From positions 1-64,000 of the forward strand of contig NZ_WKJD01000011.1 in assembly GCF_009674665.1 (NCBI RefSeq): a DNA stretch of 64,000 nucleotides, written 5' to 3'. Source of the stretch: Agromyces kandeliae (lineage in GTDB: Bacteria > Actinomycetota > Actinomycetes > Actinomycetales > Microbacteriaceae). A program made the position numbers and the translations under genes. The notes under the pieces were generated by a model. The model was not told where the DNA came from and searched no databases. It was given only the letters and a program-made list of their open reading frames with translations. Below are positions 18,745 through 26,635 of this stretch, in pieces. Every line of letters starts with the position of its first letter. Position 1 is the stretch's first letter.

Positions 18745-19121
18745 GCCTGTGCGGCGGCGGCGGCCTGCTGCTCGGCGAGCTGGCGGCGCACGTCGTCCAT
18801 GTCGAGCGCCTTGGTGCCCTCGATGACCTGCTCGAGCTGGGCGCCGTTCAGCGCGCCCGGCTGCGCGAAGACGATGATGCCCTCGCGGAACACGACGAGC
18901 GTGGGGATCGAGGTGATGCGGAAGCCCGCGGCGAGGGCCTGCTCGGCCTCGGTGTCGACCTTGCCGAAGACGACGTCGGCGTGCTGCTCCGACGCCGACT
19001 CGAAGATCGGGGCGAACATGCGGCACGGGCCGCACCATTCCGCCCAGAAGTCGAGGAGCACGATGTCGTTGTCCTTGATCGTCGACTCGATGGTGTCGTG
19101 GGTGATGTTCACGGAAGCCAT
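18741..19121 (-). CDS. trxA: Thioredoxin
   Basis: 126 residues. The thioredoxin active site WCGPC sits at ~29-33 in LLDFWAEWCGPCRMFAPIF, with the cis-proline segment TSIPTLVVF at ~71-79. A short Ala/Gln tail extends past the fold. It is a general dithiol reductant; the neighbourhood (DUF2892 membrane protein, divergent rhodanese, CsoR/CstR-like operator) points to protein persulfide or sulfane-sulfur reduction. A TAGAAT box (19128-19133, read leftward) ends six bases before the ATG, so the mRNA is likely leaderless. Confidence 0.94.
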   Translation of the reverse strand: MASVNITHDTIESTIKDNDIVLLDFWAEWCGPCRMFAPIFESASEQHADVVFGKVDTEAEQALAAGFRITSIPTLVVFREGIIVFAQPGALNGAQLEQVIEGTKALDMDDVRRQLAEQQAAAAAQA

Positions 19122-19127
19122 GCCCCG

Positions 19128-19158
19128 ATTCTAGCACGAGATACCCCTGGGGTATTAT
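19128..19158. promoter_or_regulatory. CsoR/CstR-type operator between divergent leaderless promoters
   Basis: ATACCCC-T-GGGGTAT at 19141-19155 is a perfect 15-bp dyad. G/C-tract dyads flanked by AT-rich ends are the known operator style of the CsoR/RcnR/CstR copper- and persulfide-sensing repressors. A leftward -10 TAGAAT lies at 19128-19133 for trxA, and a rightward -10 TATTAT at 19153-19158 for the rhodanese gene. The dyad overlaps the rightward -10 and the leftward -35 position, so one repressor could control both. No csoR-like gene is in the window. Confidence 0.75.
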
Positions 19159-19165
19159 TCACTCC

Positions 19166-19591
19166 ATGCAGACCACGATCACCCGCTCATCGGGCGCCCC
19201 GGCGCCCCGCTCCGCCCCCTCCACCCGCCGCGCTCGCGGCCTGCGCGCCGGCCTGGTCGCCGTCGCCGGCGCGACCGCGCTCGCCCTCGGCGGCTGCGCG
19301 TCGCCCGAGCCCATCGAGCTCGGCGCCGACACCGTCGTCGTCGACGTCCGCACCCCCGCCGAGTACGCCGCCGGCCACCTCGACGGTGCCGTCAACCTCG
19401 ACCTCACCTCGGGGGAGCTCGCCGCAGAGATCCCGGCACTCGACGCCGAGGGCGACTACGTCGTCTACTGCAAGTCGGGCAACCGCTCGGCCCAGGCCGC
19501 CTCGCTCATGGAGGACGCCGGCCTCGACGTGACCGACGCCGGTTCGATGCAGCAGGCGGCGGATGCCACGGGGCTGCCGATCGTCCAGTAG
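19166..19591 (+). CDS. Rhodanese-like lipoprotein
   Basis: 141 residues. The N-terminus carries basic residues, a hydrophobic stretch and the lipobox LALGGC, so it should be a membrane-anchored lipoprotein with its domain outside the cytoplasm. The rhodanese fold follows (DVRTPAEYAAGHLDGAVNLDL). The active-site loop is CKSGNRS. Single-domain rhodaneses carry sulfur as a cysteine persulfide. Divergent from trxA around a CsoR/CstR-type operator; the TATTAT box ends seven bases before the ATG. Confidence 0.9.
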   Translation: MQTTITRSSGAPAPRSAPSTRRARGLRAGLVAVAGATALALGGCASPEPIELGADTVVVDVRTPAEYAAGHLDGAVNLDLTSGELAAEIPALDAEGDYVVYCKSGNRSAQAASLMEDAGLDVTDAGSMQQAADATGLPIVQ

Positions 19592-19604
19592 GGCGGAGGC
19601 CGCC

Positions 19605-20456
19605 TCAGACGGCGAGTCCCGCGGCCGCCTCTCCGATGCGCTCCGCCGTCGCGGCGCGCTCGGGACGGCCGTCGAGCTCGAACCAGGTGGACGAGAGCGC
19701 GCTCCACGCCACGAGCCAGTCGCGGAGGCGCCGGGCCTCGAAGCCCGTCGCCTCCACCGCGACCGCGAACTGACGTGGCAGCCGCCCAGGGACGAGCGCG
19801 CGCTCGTGCGACGGGTTGCAGAGCAGGTTGCACACGTCGAACTCGGCATCGCCGAGGAGCCCCTTCGGGTCGATCGCGAGCCAGCCGCGCTCTCCGAAGT
19901 CCAGCACGTTGCCGTGGTGCAGGTCGCCGTGCAGCACTGCCGGCTCCCGCCCGTCGTCGAATCGGCGCCGCGCGAGGTCTGCCCCCGCGCGGTGCAGCGG
20001 GCCGAGCCGGTCGGCGTGGGCGAAGAGCTGGCCGAACCAGGTCTCGAGCGGGACGAGCGCCGGCGGATCGGGGAGGGCGAGCACGCGGTCGGTCTCGGCG
20101 CGCAGGCGGCCGGCGACCGCGCAGAGGATGCGCGTCGCCTCGTCGTCGTCGCCCGCGCGGACCATCGCGACGAGGTCGCCGGGTCCCGTGGCCCGCTCCA
20201 TCAGCAGGGCGTCGTGGTCGCGCCGGATGACCGGCACGGCACCGCGCCCGTCGAGCGCCGCGAGGAGGGCGGCGCCGCGTGCCTCCTCCGGTTCGTGCGC
20301 GATCTTCAGCATCGCCGCGGCGCCGTCCTCGGTGCGGACGGGGATGAGGCGGCTCGTCGTGGTGGTCGCGGCATCGCCGTCCGGCCTGAGCCGCCACCGC
20401 CGCAGCCACGCGGCCTCGTCGGCTCTCCCGGGATCGACGGGACCGAGATCGCTCAC
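19605..20456 (-). CDS. Aminoglycoside/hydroxyurea antibiotic phosphotransferase family protein
   Basis: 283 residues, protein-kinase-like APH fold close to streptomycin 6-phosphotransferases. LHGDLHHGNVL provides the catalytic Asp, IDPKGLLGDAEFDVCNLL the Mg-binding Asp. The nucleotide-binding lysine is probably AAAMLKIAHEPEE. Whether it modifies an antibiotic or a cell metabolite cannot be told from sequence; many actinobacteria carry such a gene without proven resistance. GTG start, with GATACT (20463-20468, leftward) six bases upstream, and a divergent gene 49 bp away. Confidence 0.82.
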   Translation of the reverse strand: MSDLGPVDPGRADEAAWLRRWRLRPDGDAATTTTSRLIPVRTEDGAAAMLKIAHEPEEARGAALLAALDGRGAVPVIRRDHDALLMERATGPGDLVAMVRAGDDDEATRILCAVAGRLRAETDRVLALPDPPALVPLETWFGQLFAHADRLGPLHRAGADLARRRFDDGREPAVLHGDLHHGNVLDFGERGWLAIDPKGLLGDAEFDVCNLLCNPSHERALVPGRLPRQFAVAVEATGFEARRLRDWLVAWSALSSTWFELDGRPERAATAERIGEAAAGLAV

Positions 20457-20505
20457 GAGCCCAGTATCCCGGCGCGACCACAGGTGCGCCGTTAGGATCG
20501 GGCCC

Positions 20506-22362
20506 ATGTCGGAGGACGCGGTGAGGCGGGCACAGGAGGCGGCGGACGCCGCGGCGGCAGCGGCGGCGGCGCTGCAGGCGCAGGCCGCGGAGGCGATCCG
20601 CAAGGCGGAGGAGGCGGCCGCGCTCGCGAAGGCGGCCGCCGAGGCGGCGTCGGATGCCGAGGCGGCCCCGTCGGACGCGCAGGCCGCTCCCGCGCCTCCG
20701 GCTGCGCCCGCGGCATCCGCCACGTCCGCAACCGACGGCCCGCTCGATGCGGACGAGGTCGAGCGCATCCGCGCCGGGTACGCATTCGAGGGGCCGGCGC
20801 TCGAGATGGGTGCGCTCGTGAACGGCGACGCGCTTCCCGACGTGCCGGTCCGCATCCCGCTCGCGATGACCAACCGGCACGGCCTGGTCGCCGGCGCGAC
20901 CGGCACGGGCAAGACCCGCACGCTCCAGCTCCTCGCCGAGCAGCTCTCGGCGGCCGGCGTCGCCGTGTTCGCGGCCGACATCAAGGGCGACCTGTCGGGG
21001 GTCGCGACGCCGGGCACGAGCAGCGAGAAGCTCCTGAAGCGCACCGACGGCATCGGGCAGGCGTGGGAGGCGGCGAGCTTCCCGACCGAGTTCTTCTCGC
21101 TCGGGGGCGTCGGCCGCGGCGTGCCGATCCGCGCGACCGTCTCCGGCTTCGGACCGCTGCTGCTGGGCAAGGTGCTCGGGCTCAACGAGACGCAGGAGTC
21201 CAGCCTGGGGCTCGTCTTCCACTACGCCAACCGGAACGGGCTCGCGCTCCTCGACCTCGACGACCTGCGCGCCGTGCTCGCCTACCTCGTGAGCGACGAG
21301 GGCAAGGGCGAGCTGGACGGGCTCGGCGGGCTGTCCAAGGCGACGGTCGGCGTCATCCTGCGTCAGCTGATCACGTTCGCCGACCAGGGTGCAGACGCCT
21401 TCTTCGGCGAGCCCGAGATCGACACGGCCGATTTCCTGCGCACCGCCGCCGACGGCCGCGGGGTCGTCAGCCTGCTCGAGGTGCCGGGCGTGGCCGACGA
21501 GCCGGCCCTCTACTCGACCTTCCTCATGTGGCTGCTCGCGGACCTCTACGGCGGCCTGCCCGAGGTCGGCGACCTCGACCGGCCCAAGCTGGTGTTCTTC
21601 TTCGACGAGGCGCACCTGCTGTTCCGCGACGCGTCGAAGGAGTTCCTCGCGCAGGTCGTGCAGACCGTGCGGCTCATCCGCTCCAAGGGCGTGGGCGTCT
21701 TCTTCGTCACGCAGACCCCGAAGGACGTGCCGGGCGACGTGCTCGCCCAGCTCGGCTCGCGCGTCCAGCACCAGCTGCGCGCGTTCACGCCCGACGACGC
21801 GAAGGCGCTGCGCGCGACCGTCTCGACGTACCCGAACTCGGGATACGACCTCGAGGAGACCCTCACGGTGCTCGGCACGGGCGAGGCGGTCGTGACCGTC
21901 ATGAACGAGAAGGGCGCCCCGAGCCCGGTCGCCTGGACGCGCCTGCGCGCGCCCCAGGCGTCGATGTCGCCGAGTGCGGATGCCGCGATCGACGCCTCGG
22001 TCGCGGCATCCCCCCTCATGGCCACGTACGGCACCGCGATCGACCGGGAGTCCGCGCACGAGCTGCTGACCACGCGCATGGCGGATGCCGCGGCCGCGGC
22101 CGACGCGGCAGAAGCCGCCGAGGCGCAGGCGAAGGCCGATGCCGAGTACGCGAAGATGCAGGCGAAGATCGAGGCCGACCGCGAGAAGGCCGAGAAGAAG
22201 GCGCAGGCCGAGTACGACCGGCTCATGAAGCAGACCTCGTCGCGGGCGCGTTCGCGGACCCGGCAGCGATCGGCGCTCGAGGAGGTGCTCGGCTCGAAGA
22301 GCACGCAGAAGGTGATCACGCAGGTGCTGACGGGTCTCTTCGGCATGGCGAAGCGCAAGTGA
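20506..22362 (+). CDS. HerA-like helicase/ATPase, DUF853 family
   Basis: 618 residues. The first ~75 are Ala/Glu/Lys-rich and probably helical or coiled. The FtsK/HerA-type ATPase core follows: Walker A GATGTGKT (~128-135), Walker B LVFFFDEAHLLF (~364-375), and FFVTQTPKDVP (~403-413). A second charged Ala/Lys helix (ADAAEAAEAQAKADAEYAK) precedes a basic C-terminus. DUF853 proteins are widespread and poorly characterised; DNA translocation or repair is a family guess. TAGGAT (20493-20498) ends seven bases before the ATG. Confidence 0.85.
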   Translation: MSEDAVRRAQEAADAAAAAAAALQAQAAEAIRKAEEAAALAKAAAEAASDAEAAPSDAQAAPAPPAAPAASATSATDGPLDADEVERIRAGYAFEGPALEMGALVNGDALPDVPVRIPLAMTNRHGLVAGATGTGKTRTLQLLAEQLSAAGVAVFAADIKGDLSGVATPGTSSEKLLKRTDGIGQAWEAASFPTEFFSLGGVGRGVPIRATVSGFGPLLLGKVLGLNETQESSLGLVFHYANRNGLALLDLDDLRAVLAYLVSDEGKGELDGLGGLSKATVGVILRQLITFADQGADAFFGEPEIDTADFLRTAADGRGVVSLLEVPGVADEPALYSTFLMWLLADLYGGLPEVGDLDRPKLVFFFDEAHLLFRDASKEFLAQVVQTVRLIRSKGVGVFFVTQTPKDVPGDVLAQLGSRVQHQLRAFTPDDAKALRATVSTYPNSGYDLEETLTVLGTGEAVVTVMNEKGAPSPVAWTRLRAPQASMSPSADAAIDASVAASPLMATYGTAIDRESAHELLTTRMADAAAAADAAEAAEAQAKADAEYAKMQAKIEADREKAEKKAQAEYDRLMKQTSSRARSRTRQRSALEEVLGSKSTQKVITQVLTGLFGMAKRK

Positions 22363-23000
22363 ACGGGGCCGGAACCGGCTCGGGGGAGCCGGTCATCCGC
22401 CGCTATCGCGCGGCTGATCGGGCCGCCGTCGCGGCGGTGTGCCTGAAGACCGCGGCCTCGGGCGGCGACGCGACGGGCGTGTACTCGGACGACGCGCTCA
22501 TGCCCGAGGTCTACGCGCTGCCGTACGTCGAGTACGCACCCGACCTCGCGTTCGTCGTCGAGGTCGACGGCCGGGTCGCCGGCTACGTGCTCGGCATCGC
22601 CGACACCGAGGAGTTCATCGACTGGTATGCACGCGTCTGGGCGCCGGCGTTCCGCGAGCGGCATCCGGTCGCCGGCCCGCCGACCGCGCATCGACCCGCG
22701 TACACCGAGGCGCAGCTGGTCGCCGACGGCGGCGACTCCGAGCGCATGCGGATCCCGGAACTCGACGACTACCCCGCGCACCTGCACATCGACCTGCTGC
22801 CCGAGCTGCAGGGCCGCGGACTCGGCCGGCGCCTGATCGACGCGCTCCGGGCGACGCTGGCCGAACGCGGCGTGCGCGCGCTGCACCTCGGGTTCGACGC
22901 GGCGAACGTCGGCGCGCGGGCGTTCTACGAGCGCCTCGGATTCCACGAGTTGCCGTCGAGCCGGCCCGGCGCACCGCGCTTCGGGATCTCGACGCGGTGA
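22359..23000 (+). CDS. GNAT family N-acetyltransferase
   Basis: 213 residues with a GTG start overlapping the preceding stop (GTGA). A GNAT core is clear: YLPE-type strand region HLHIDLLPELQGRGLGRRLIDALRATL (~142-168) with the acetyl-CoA loop Q-G-R-G-L-G, and GFDAANVGARAFYERLGFHEL. The N-terminal VIRRYRAADRAAVAAVCLKTAA and the insertion before the core resemble the acetyltransferase-like domain of bacterial O-GlcNAcase relatives. Acceptor unknown. Coupled to the DUF853 ATPase. Confidence 0.85.
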   Translation: MNGAGTGSGEPVIRRYRAADRAAVAAVCLKTAASGGDATGVYSDDALMPEVYALPYVEYAPDLAFVVEVDGRVAGYVLGIADTEEFIDWYARVWAPAFRERHPVAGPPTAHRPAYTEAQLVADGGDSERMRIPELDDYPAHLHIDLLPELQGRGLGRRLIDALRATLAERGVRALHLGFDAANVGARAFYERLGFHELPSSRPGAPRFGISTR

Positions 23001-23034
23001 TCGCCGGGACGAGCCGGCCGCAGGCGGCGGCGGC

Positions 23035-23562
23035 TCAGGCGCGAAGGCCGCGGCCCTCGAACCAGTAGAGCAGGCACGGGTCCGTTGCGCGAAGCTCGGC
23101 CAGCGTCACCGGCTCGGTGCGCACGGTCTCCTCGAGGTCGAGGATCTCGGCGATCGCGTCGAGCGACCGATCGTCCCAGAACGTGCCGCGCATGCGGAAC
23201 AGGCAGCGACCGGCGGCATCGACGACGAACAACTGCTGCACCGTCTCGAGCGTGTCGCCCCGGTAGGTCTCGATGCGCAGGACGCCGGCCATCTCGCGAC
23301 GCGCGACGCTGTGGATGCGACCGAGGAACCCGCGTTCGACGATGCCGTGCGGACTCACCACGACCTCCGTGCGCTGGTAGCCGATGTACGCGGCGACGCC
23401 GAGCGCCGCGAGGGCGACGACGACCGCGGCGGTGAGGCCGACCGCGGCGCTCCCGAGCGGGGAGACGAGCCAGGCGACGGTGAGCAGTACGGGCACCAGC
23501 AGGGCCATCACCGGAAGCCCGACGGCCCTCGTCAGGGAGCGACGGGGTCTCAGGGTGATCAC
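23035..23562 (-). CDS. PH-domain (YdbT-like) membrane protein
   Basis: 175 residues if the GTG at 23562 is the start. Two hydrophobic segments (VMALLVPVLLTVAWLV and AAVGLTAAVVVALAALGVAAYIGY) precede a bacterial PH-like domain (RTEVVVSPHGIVERGFLGRIHSVARREMAGVLRIETYRG). Upstream in-frame ATGs at 23643 and 23688 would add a Gly/Arg-rich, unconserved stretch that reads through a perfect 30-bp palindrome, so I prefer the shorter form, though this is uncertain. Function unknown; convergent with the GNAT gene. Confidence 0.65.
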   Translation of the reverse strand: MITLRPRRSLTRAVGLPVMALLVPVLLTVAWLVSPLGSAAVGLTAAVVVALAALGVAAYIGYQRTEVVVSPHGIVERGFLGRIHSVARREMAGVLRIETYRGDTLETVQQLFVVDAAGRCLFRMRGTFWDDRSLDAIAEILDLEETVRTEPVTLAELRATDPCLLYWFEGRGLRA

Positions 23563-23573
23563 CCTGAGACCCC
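23544..23573. promoter_or_regulatory. Perfect 30-bp palindrome at the start of the PH-domain gene
   Basis: The arms GGGGTCTCAGGGTGA and TCACCCTGAGACCCC are fully complementary with no loop. The site overlaps the proposed GTG start of the leftward PH-domain gene. A perfect, uninterrupted 15+15 palindrome is typical of a homodimer operator rather than an RNA hairpin. No local regulator is obvious. Confidence 0.7.
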
Positions 23574-23745
23574 CGCCCCCTGCCCGGCCGGTGCGGGAGT
23601 CCCCTGCGTCCCCGTATCCCGTTCTCACCGTTGCCACTGACATCGGGATCCATGTTGCGCCGATGCGAGGGCGCGCGCCATTCGGCATTAAGGGGGACTT
23701 GCGCCCGGCACCTCGGTCGTACTCATGCGAGCAGCGACGACCGCA

Positions 23746-24324
23746 TCACCCCAGGATCGGGAGGACGGCTGCGCAGAAGTCGTCCGTACGTCCGGTCGAT
23801 TCCTTCACGAGGCCGAGGAAGTCGATGAACTGGTCGTCGGACGGGTCCTCCGGCGTGCCGTTGTGGTCGATGAGGAGTTCGTACCGCACCTGGCCGGGGT
23901 TGCGCGCGATCGCCGTGCCCGACTCGTCGGAGACCGTGGTGTTGCCCGTTGCGAGGACGAGGATCGTCAGTGTCCCGTCGCCGTTGTCGGTGATCGCGAG
24001 GTCCTTGTCGACCAGCCGCGTGAGCTCCGTGACGCTGTCCCCCGCGACGTTCGTGTAGACGACCGTCTCCCAGACGTTCGCGGTCCAGTAGGGCGCGGTG
24101 CCGGGCTTGCGGCTGTTGAACAGGAAGCGCACCTCCTGGGTCGCCTCGACCTCGACGGCGATTCCCGCGTCGCAGAAGTTCTCGTCGGTGAACGAGAACC
24201 CGTCGACGAAGGTGCCGCGTTCAAGCGGGCGTGCCGTTGCGGGCGGCGCGGCGACGACCGTGGCGGCGAACGCGACGGCGGCCGCAGCGGCCAGGATGCC
24301 GCGACGATGGATCGATCCGGACAT
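23746..24324 (-). CDS. Secreted protein of unknown function
   Basis: 192 residues. A classical signal peptide is present: RR, a long Ala-rich hydrophobic core (GILAAAAAVAFAATVVAAPPATA) and a likely cleavage after ATA-RP. The mature part has two cysteines far apart (FCDAG and DDFCAAVLP), possibly a disulfide, and beta-rich sequence such as GDGTLTILVLATGNTTV. I recognise no domain. A GGAGGGGGGAACC ribosome site precedes the ATG. It stands alone. Confidence 0.75.
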   Translation of the reverse strand: MSGSIHRRGILAAAAAVAFAATVVAAPPATARPLERGTFVDGFSFTDENFCDAGIAVEVEATQEVRFLFNSRKPGTAPYWTANVWETVVYTNVAGDSVTELTRLVDKDLAITDNGDGTLTILVLATGNTTVSDESGTAIARNPGQVRYELLIDHNGTPEDPSDDQFIDFLGLVKESTGRTDDFCAAVLPILG

Positions 24325-24480
24325 GGTTCCCCCCTCCCGCGCGACGAGCGGCTGAGTCGCTCCGGCGCGGTTCGTTCCGGGTCGGGCACATCATGACGGA
24401 TCCTCATGTCGGCGGCGACACCCGTTCGGGGGAGAACTGCGGAATTCTCGGATCGGCGCCGGACCTGTCCCGAGACGAAG

Positions 24481-24513
24481 ATGAGCGCCGCGCCCCACGG
24501 GCGCGGCGCTCAT
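24481..24513 (-). terminator. Terminator hairpin after tRNA-Ser
   Basis: A perfect 15-bp stem (GGGCGCGGCGCTCAT and its complement) with a 3-base loop lies just downstream of the tRNA in the leftward direction. It is followed by a moderately T-rich tract (CTTCGTCT). It ends the SRP RNA-tRNA transcript. Confidence 0.75.
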
Positions 24514-24519
24514 CCGATG

Positions 24520-24604
24520 CGGAGGATGGGGGATTCGAACCCCCGAGGGCTTTCACCCAACACGCTTTCCAAGCGTGCGCCATAGGCCACTAGGCGAATC
24601 CTCC
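24520..24604 (-). tRNA. tRNA-Ser (GGA)
   Basis: Reading leftward, the acceptor GGAGGAT pairs with ATCCTCC. The anticodon loop CTTGGAAAG gives anticodon GGA. The long variable arm (TGTTGGGTGAAAGCCCTC region) is typical of serine tRNAs, and the T-loop GGTTCGAATCC is canonical. The discriminator is G and CCA is not encoded. Its 5' end lies only about two bases after the 3' end of the SRP RNA, so both probably come from one transcript. Confidence 0.96.
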
Positions 24605-24606
24605 TG

Positions 24607-24695
24607 GGACCCCTCACGCACCCGCCAGAGCCCGGTTACCCTTGCTGCGTTTCCGCCCTGGGGGAGTTGGCCTGGATGGCGCCACGTGAGGAGCC
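24607..24695 (-). ncRNA. ffs: Bacterial small signal recognition particle RNA (4.5S)
   Basis: Reading leftward, the conserved apical domain appears as CCAGGGCGGAAACGCAGCAA followed by GGGTAACCGGG, which is the Ffh-binding internal loops and tetraloop region. The ends close by pairing CCTCACG with CGTGAGG. Length ~89 nt fits the short actinobacterial form. The RNA scaffolds Ffh for co-translational membrane targeting. A TAGACT -10 box lies seven bases upstream of the 5' end. Confidence 0.95.
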
Positions 24696-24701
24696 TCGGA
24701 C

Positions 24702-24730
24702 AGTCTACCCGAGCGAACGCGTGCGTCGAA
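24702..24730 (-). promoter_or_regulatory. Promoter of the SRP RNA-tRNA-Ser transcript
   Basis: TTCGAC (24725-24730) and TAGACT (24702-24707), read leftward, are 17 bases apart and start transcription at about 24695. The -10 box contains the stop codon of the upstream SDR gene (TAG at 24705-24707), so the promoter is embedded in coding sequence. Confidence 0.7.
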
Positions 24731-25667
24731 CCGCGAGGTACTCGTCGAACGCCTCGCGGCTGGTCCGCTCGGGCGAGTAGCCGAGCACGCGCTTGAGGCG
24801 CGTGTTGTCGAGGACGGGCCGGTAGCGGAGGAAGCCGACGCGCTCCGGGCCGTGCACGGTGAGTCGAAGCGCGTGTCCGATGCGCAGCACTCCGGTCAGG
24901 AGCCTCGGCGAGACGGTCACGGTCGGCTTGCCGAGCGCGGCCGCGATCTCGGTCACGGTCACGCGCCCGTCGCCGGCGACGTTGAAGGCGCCGGTGACCT
25001 CGCCGGTCGCGCCCCGCACGATGGCGCCGACGACGTCGTCGACCCACACGAAGACGAACGGGCTCTCCGACCCGGCGACCCGCAGGATGCGCTTCGCCTC
25101 CCACAGTGCCGTGATCTGGTTCGCGACGGTCGGTCCCAGGATGGTGCCGATGCGCAGCACCACCTGCCCGAGCTCGGGGTGACGCGTGCGGTAGTCGGCG
25201 AGCAGCTCCTCGACGAGCCGTTTGTGGCGGGAGTAGCTGAACTCCGGGTTGCCGCGGAGCGGGTCGTCCTCGGTGAGCCACTCCGGGTTGTCCGGGTGGT
25301 AGCCGTAGGCGGCGCCGGACGAGGAGACGACGATGCGCGTGACGCCGCCGGCGACGGCCGCCTCGAGCACGTTCCTGGTCCCCTCGACGTCGACGCGGTA
25401 CTCGATCTCCTCGCTGAGCCCGCCGGGGTTCACGATGGCGGCCAGGTGCACGATCGTGTCGACGCCGTGACGCGCCACGACGGCGGCGACCGCCGCGGCA
25501 TCCGTCACGTCGCAGGGCTCGACCACGACGCCATCGGGCACGGATGCCGCGGGCGGACGAACGTCGCCCGAGACGACGAGCTCGACGTCCGGGTCCCACG
25601 CCAGCGCGCGGACCGCGTTCGAGCCGAGGAACCCGCTGCCGCCGGTGACGAGGATGCGGCGGCTCAC
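24705..25667 (-). CDS. NAD-dependent epimerase/dehydratase family protein (extended SDR)
   Basis: 320 residues. Rossmann motif RILVTGGSGFLGSNAVRAL at the N-terminus, then DVTDAAAVAAV, HLAAIVNPGG, and a catalytic YSRHK (Tyr-x-x-x-Lys) with upstream Ser in VVSSSGAAYGY. The family covers sugar epimerases and 3-beta-hydroxysteroid-dehydrogenase-like enzymes; the substrate is unknown. Its ATG overlaps the stop of the BASS transporter gene (ATGA), so it is the third gene of a coupled operon with that transporter and a flavin monooxygenase. Confidence 0.87.
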   Translation of the reverse strand: MSRRILVTGGSGFLGSNAVRALAWDPDVELVVSGDVRPPAASVPDGVVVEPCDVTDAAAVAAVVARHGVDTIVHLAAIVNPGGLSEEIEYRVDVEGTRNVLEAAVAGGVTRIVVSSSGAAYGYHPDNPEWLTEDDPLRGNPEFSYSRHKRLVEELLADYRTRHPELGQVVLRIGTILGPTVANQITALWEAKRILRVAGSESPFVFVWVDDVVGAIVRGATGEVTGAFNVAGDGRVTVTEIAAALGKPTVTVSPRLLTGVLRIGHALRLTVHGPERVGFLRYRPVLDNTRLKRVLGYSPERTSREAFDEYLAVRRTRSLG

Positions 25668-26635
25668 GACGCCGCCCCCGGGTCGGCGGGCGTGGCGGCC
25701 GACGTGTCCTCATCGCTCGGATCCGCCGTCGCGGCATCCGCCCGCTTCGTGCGTCGCGCCCAGATCGTCGCGAGCGCGAGCCCCGCGATGATGTCCCAGA
25801 TGCCCCACCAGCCGGCCACGATCGCCATGCCGCCGATCCCGCCGAAGAACGAGAACACGAGGCCGAGTCCGAGGCCCGCGTTGCGGATCCCGACCTCGAA
25901 CGTGATCGCCTTGCGGTCGCGCACCCCGAGGCCGCCGATGCGGGCGCTCGCGTAGCCGAGTCCGAGCGCGATCGCGTCGTGGAGGAACACGGCGAGGAGC
26001 ACCACACCGATGTAGGCCATGAAGATCGCCCAGTTGCCGACGAGCGCGGCGACGATGAAGCCGACCAGCGCGAGCAGGCTGATCCAGCGCGCGTAGGGCT
26101 GCACGCGGGCGGCGAAGCGCGGCCACACGGCGCGGATGGCGAAGCCGACGATGAACGGCAGGCCGATGATGAGGAAGATGTCGAGCAGCATCTGCCAGCC
26201 GTCGAGGCTCACTGCGCGCACCAGCTCCGACGCCTTCGGGTGGATGCTGCCCCAGAAGGCGATGCTGAGCGGCAGCACGAAGATGTAGGCGACGTTCGCG
26301 ACCGCCGTCATCGACACCGAGAGGGCGACGTTGCCGCGGGCGCGGTAGGTGAGCACCTGCGAGATGTTCCCCGGCGGGCACGCGGCGACGAGCAGCATGC
26401 CGAGCGCGACGGAGGCCTGCACGTCGAGCAGCAGCGTGAGCCCGAACGTGACGGCCGGGAGGAGCACGATCTGCGCGAGCAGCGCGATGATCATCGCCTT
26501 CGGGGCGCGCGCCACGGCGCGGAAGTCCGACGGCGAGGTGTCGAGCGCGATGCCGAACATGATGAACCCGAGCACGACGTTCAGGGCGATCATCGAGCCC
26601 GGCGCGAAGTTGAGGACGACGTCGTCGATGTTCAT
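25664..26635 (-). CDS. Bile acid:sodium symporter family (BASS) transporter
   Basis: 323 residues with about nine or ten membrane segments. The family-typical crossover region AACPPGNISQVLTYRARGNVALSVSMTAVANV is present, and the second half has FEVGIRNAGLGLGLVFSFFGG. BASS proteins move organic anions such as bile acids, pyruvate or pantoate with Na+. The substrate is unknown. Overlaps both neighbours by ATGA. The last ~35 residues are a soluble charged tail. Confidence 0.88.
   Translation of the reverse strand: MNIDDVVLNFAPGSMIALNVVLGFIMFGIALDTSPSDFRAVARAPKAMIIALLAQIVLLPAVTFGLTLLLDVQASVALGMLLVAACPPGNISQVLTYRARGNVALSVSMTAVANVAYIFVLPLSIAFWGSIHPKASELVRAVSLDGWQMLLDIFLIIGLPFIVGFAIRAVWPRFAARVQPYARWISLLALVGFIVAALVGNWAIFMAYIGVVLLAVFLHDAIALGLGYASARIGGLGVRDRKAITFEVGIRNAGLGLGLVFSFFGGIGGMAIVAGWWGIWDIIAGLALATIWARRTKRADAATADPSDEDTSAATPADPGAAS

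Noticed and set aside
19605..20456. Acquired antibiotic-resistance gene
   Set aside because: Base composition and heptamer use match the neighbours, and no mobile element is nearby. It looks like a resident chromosomal gene.
19605..21185. Longer start for the aminoglycoside-phosphotransferase-like gene
   Set aside because: The extension lies antisense to the DUF853 gene and is Ala/Ser-rich. A leaderless -10 box and GTG at 20456 mark a better start.
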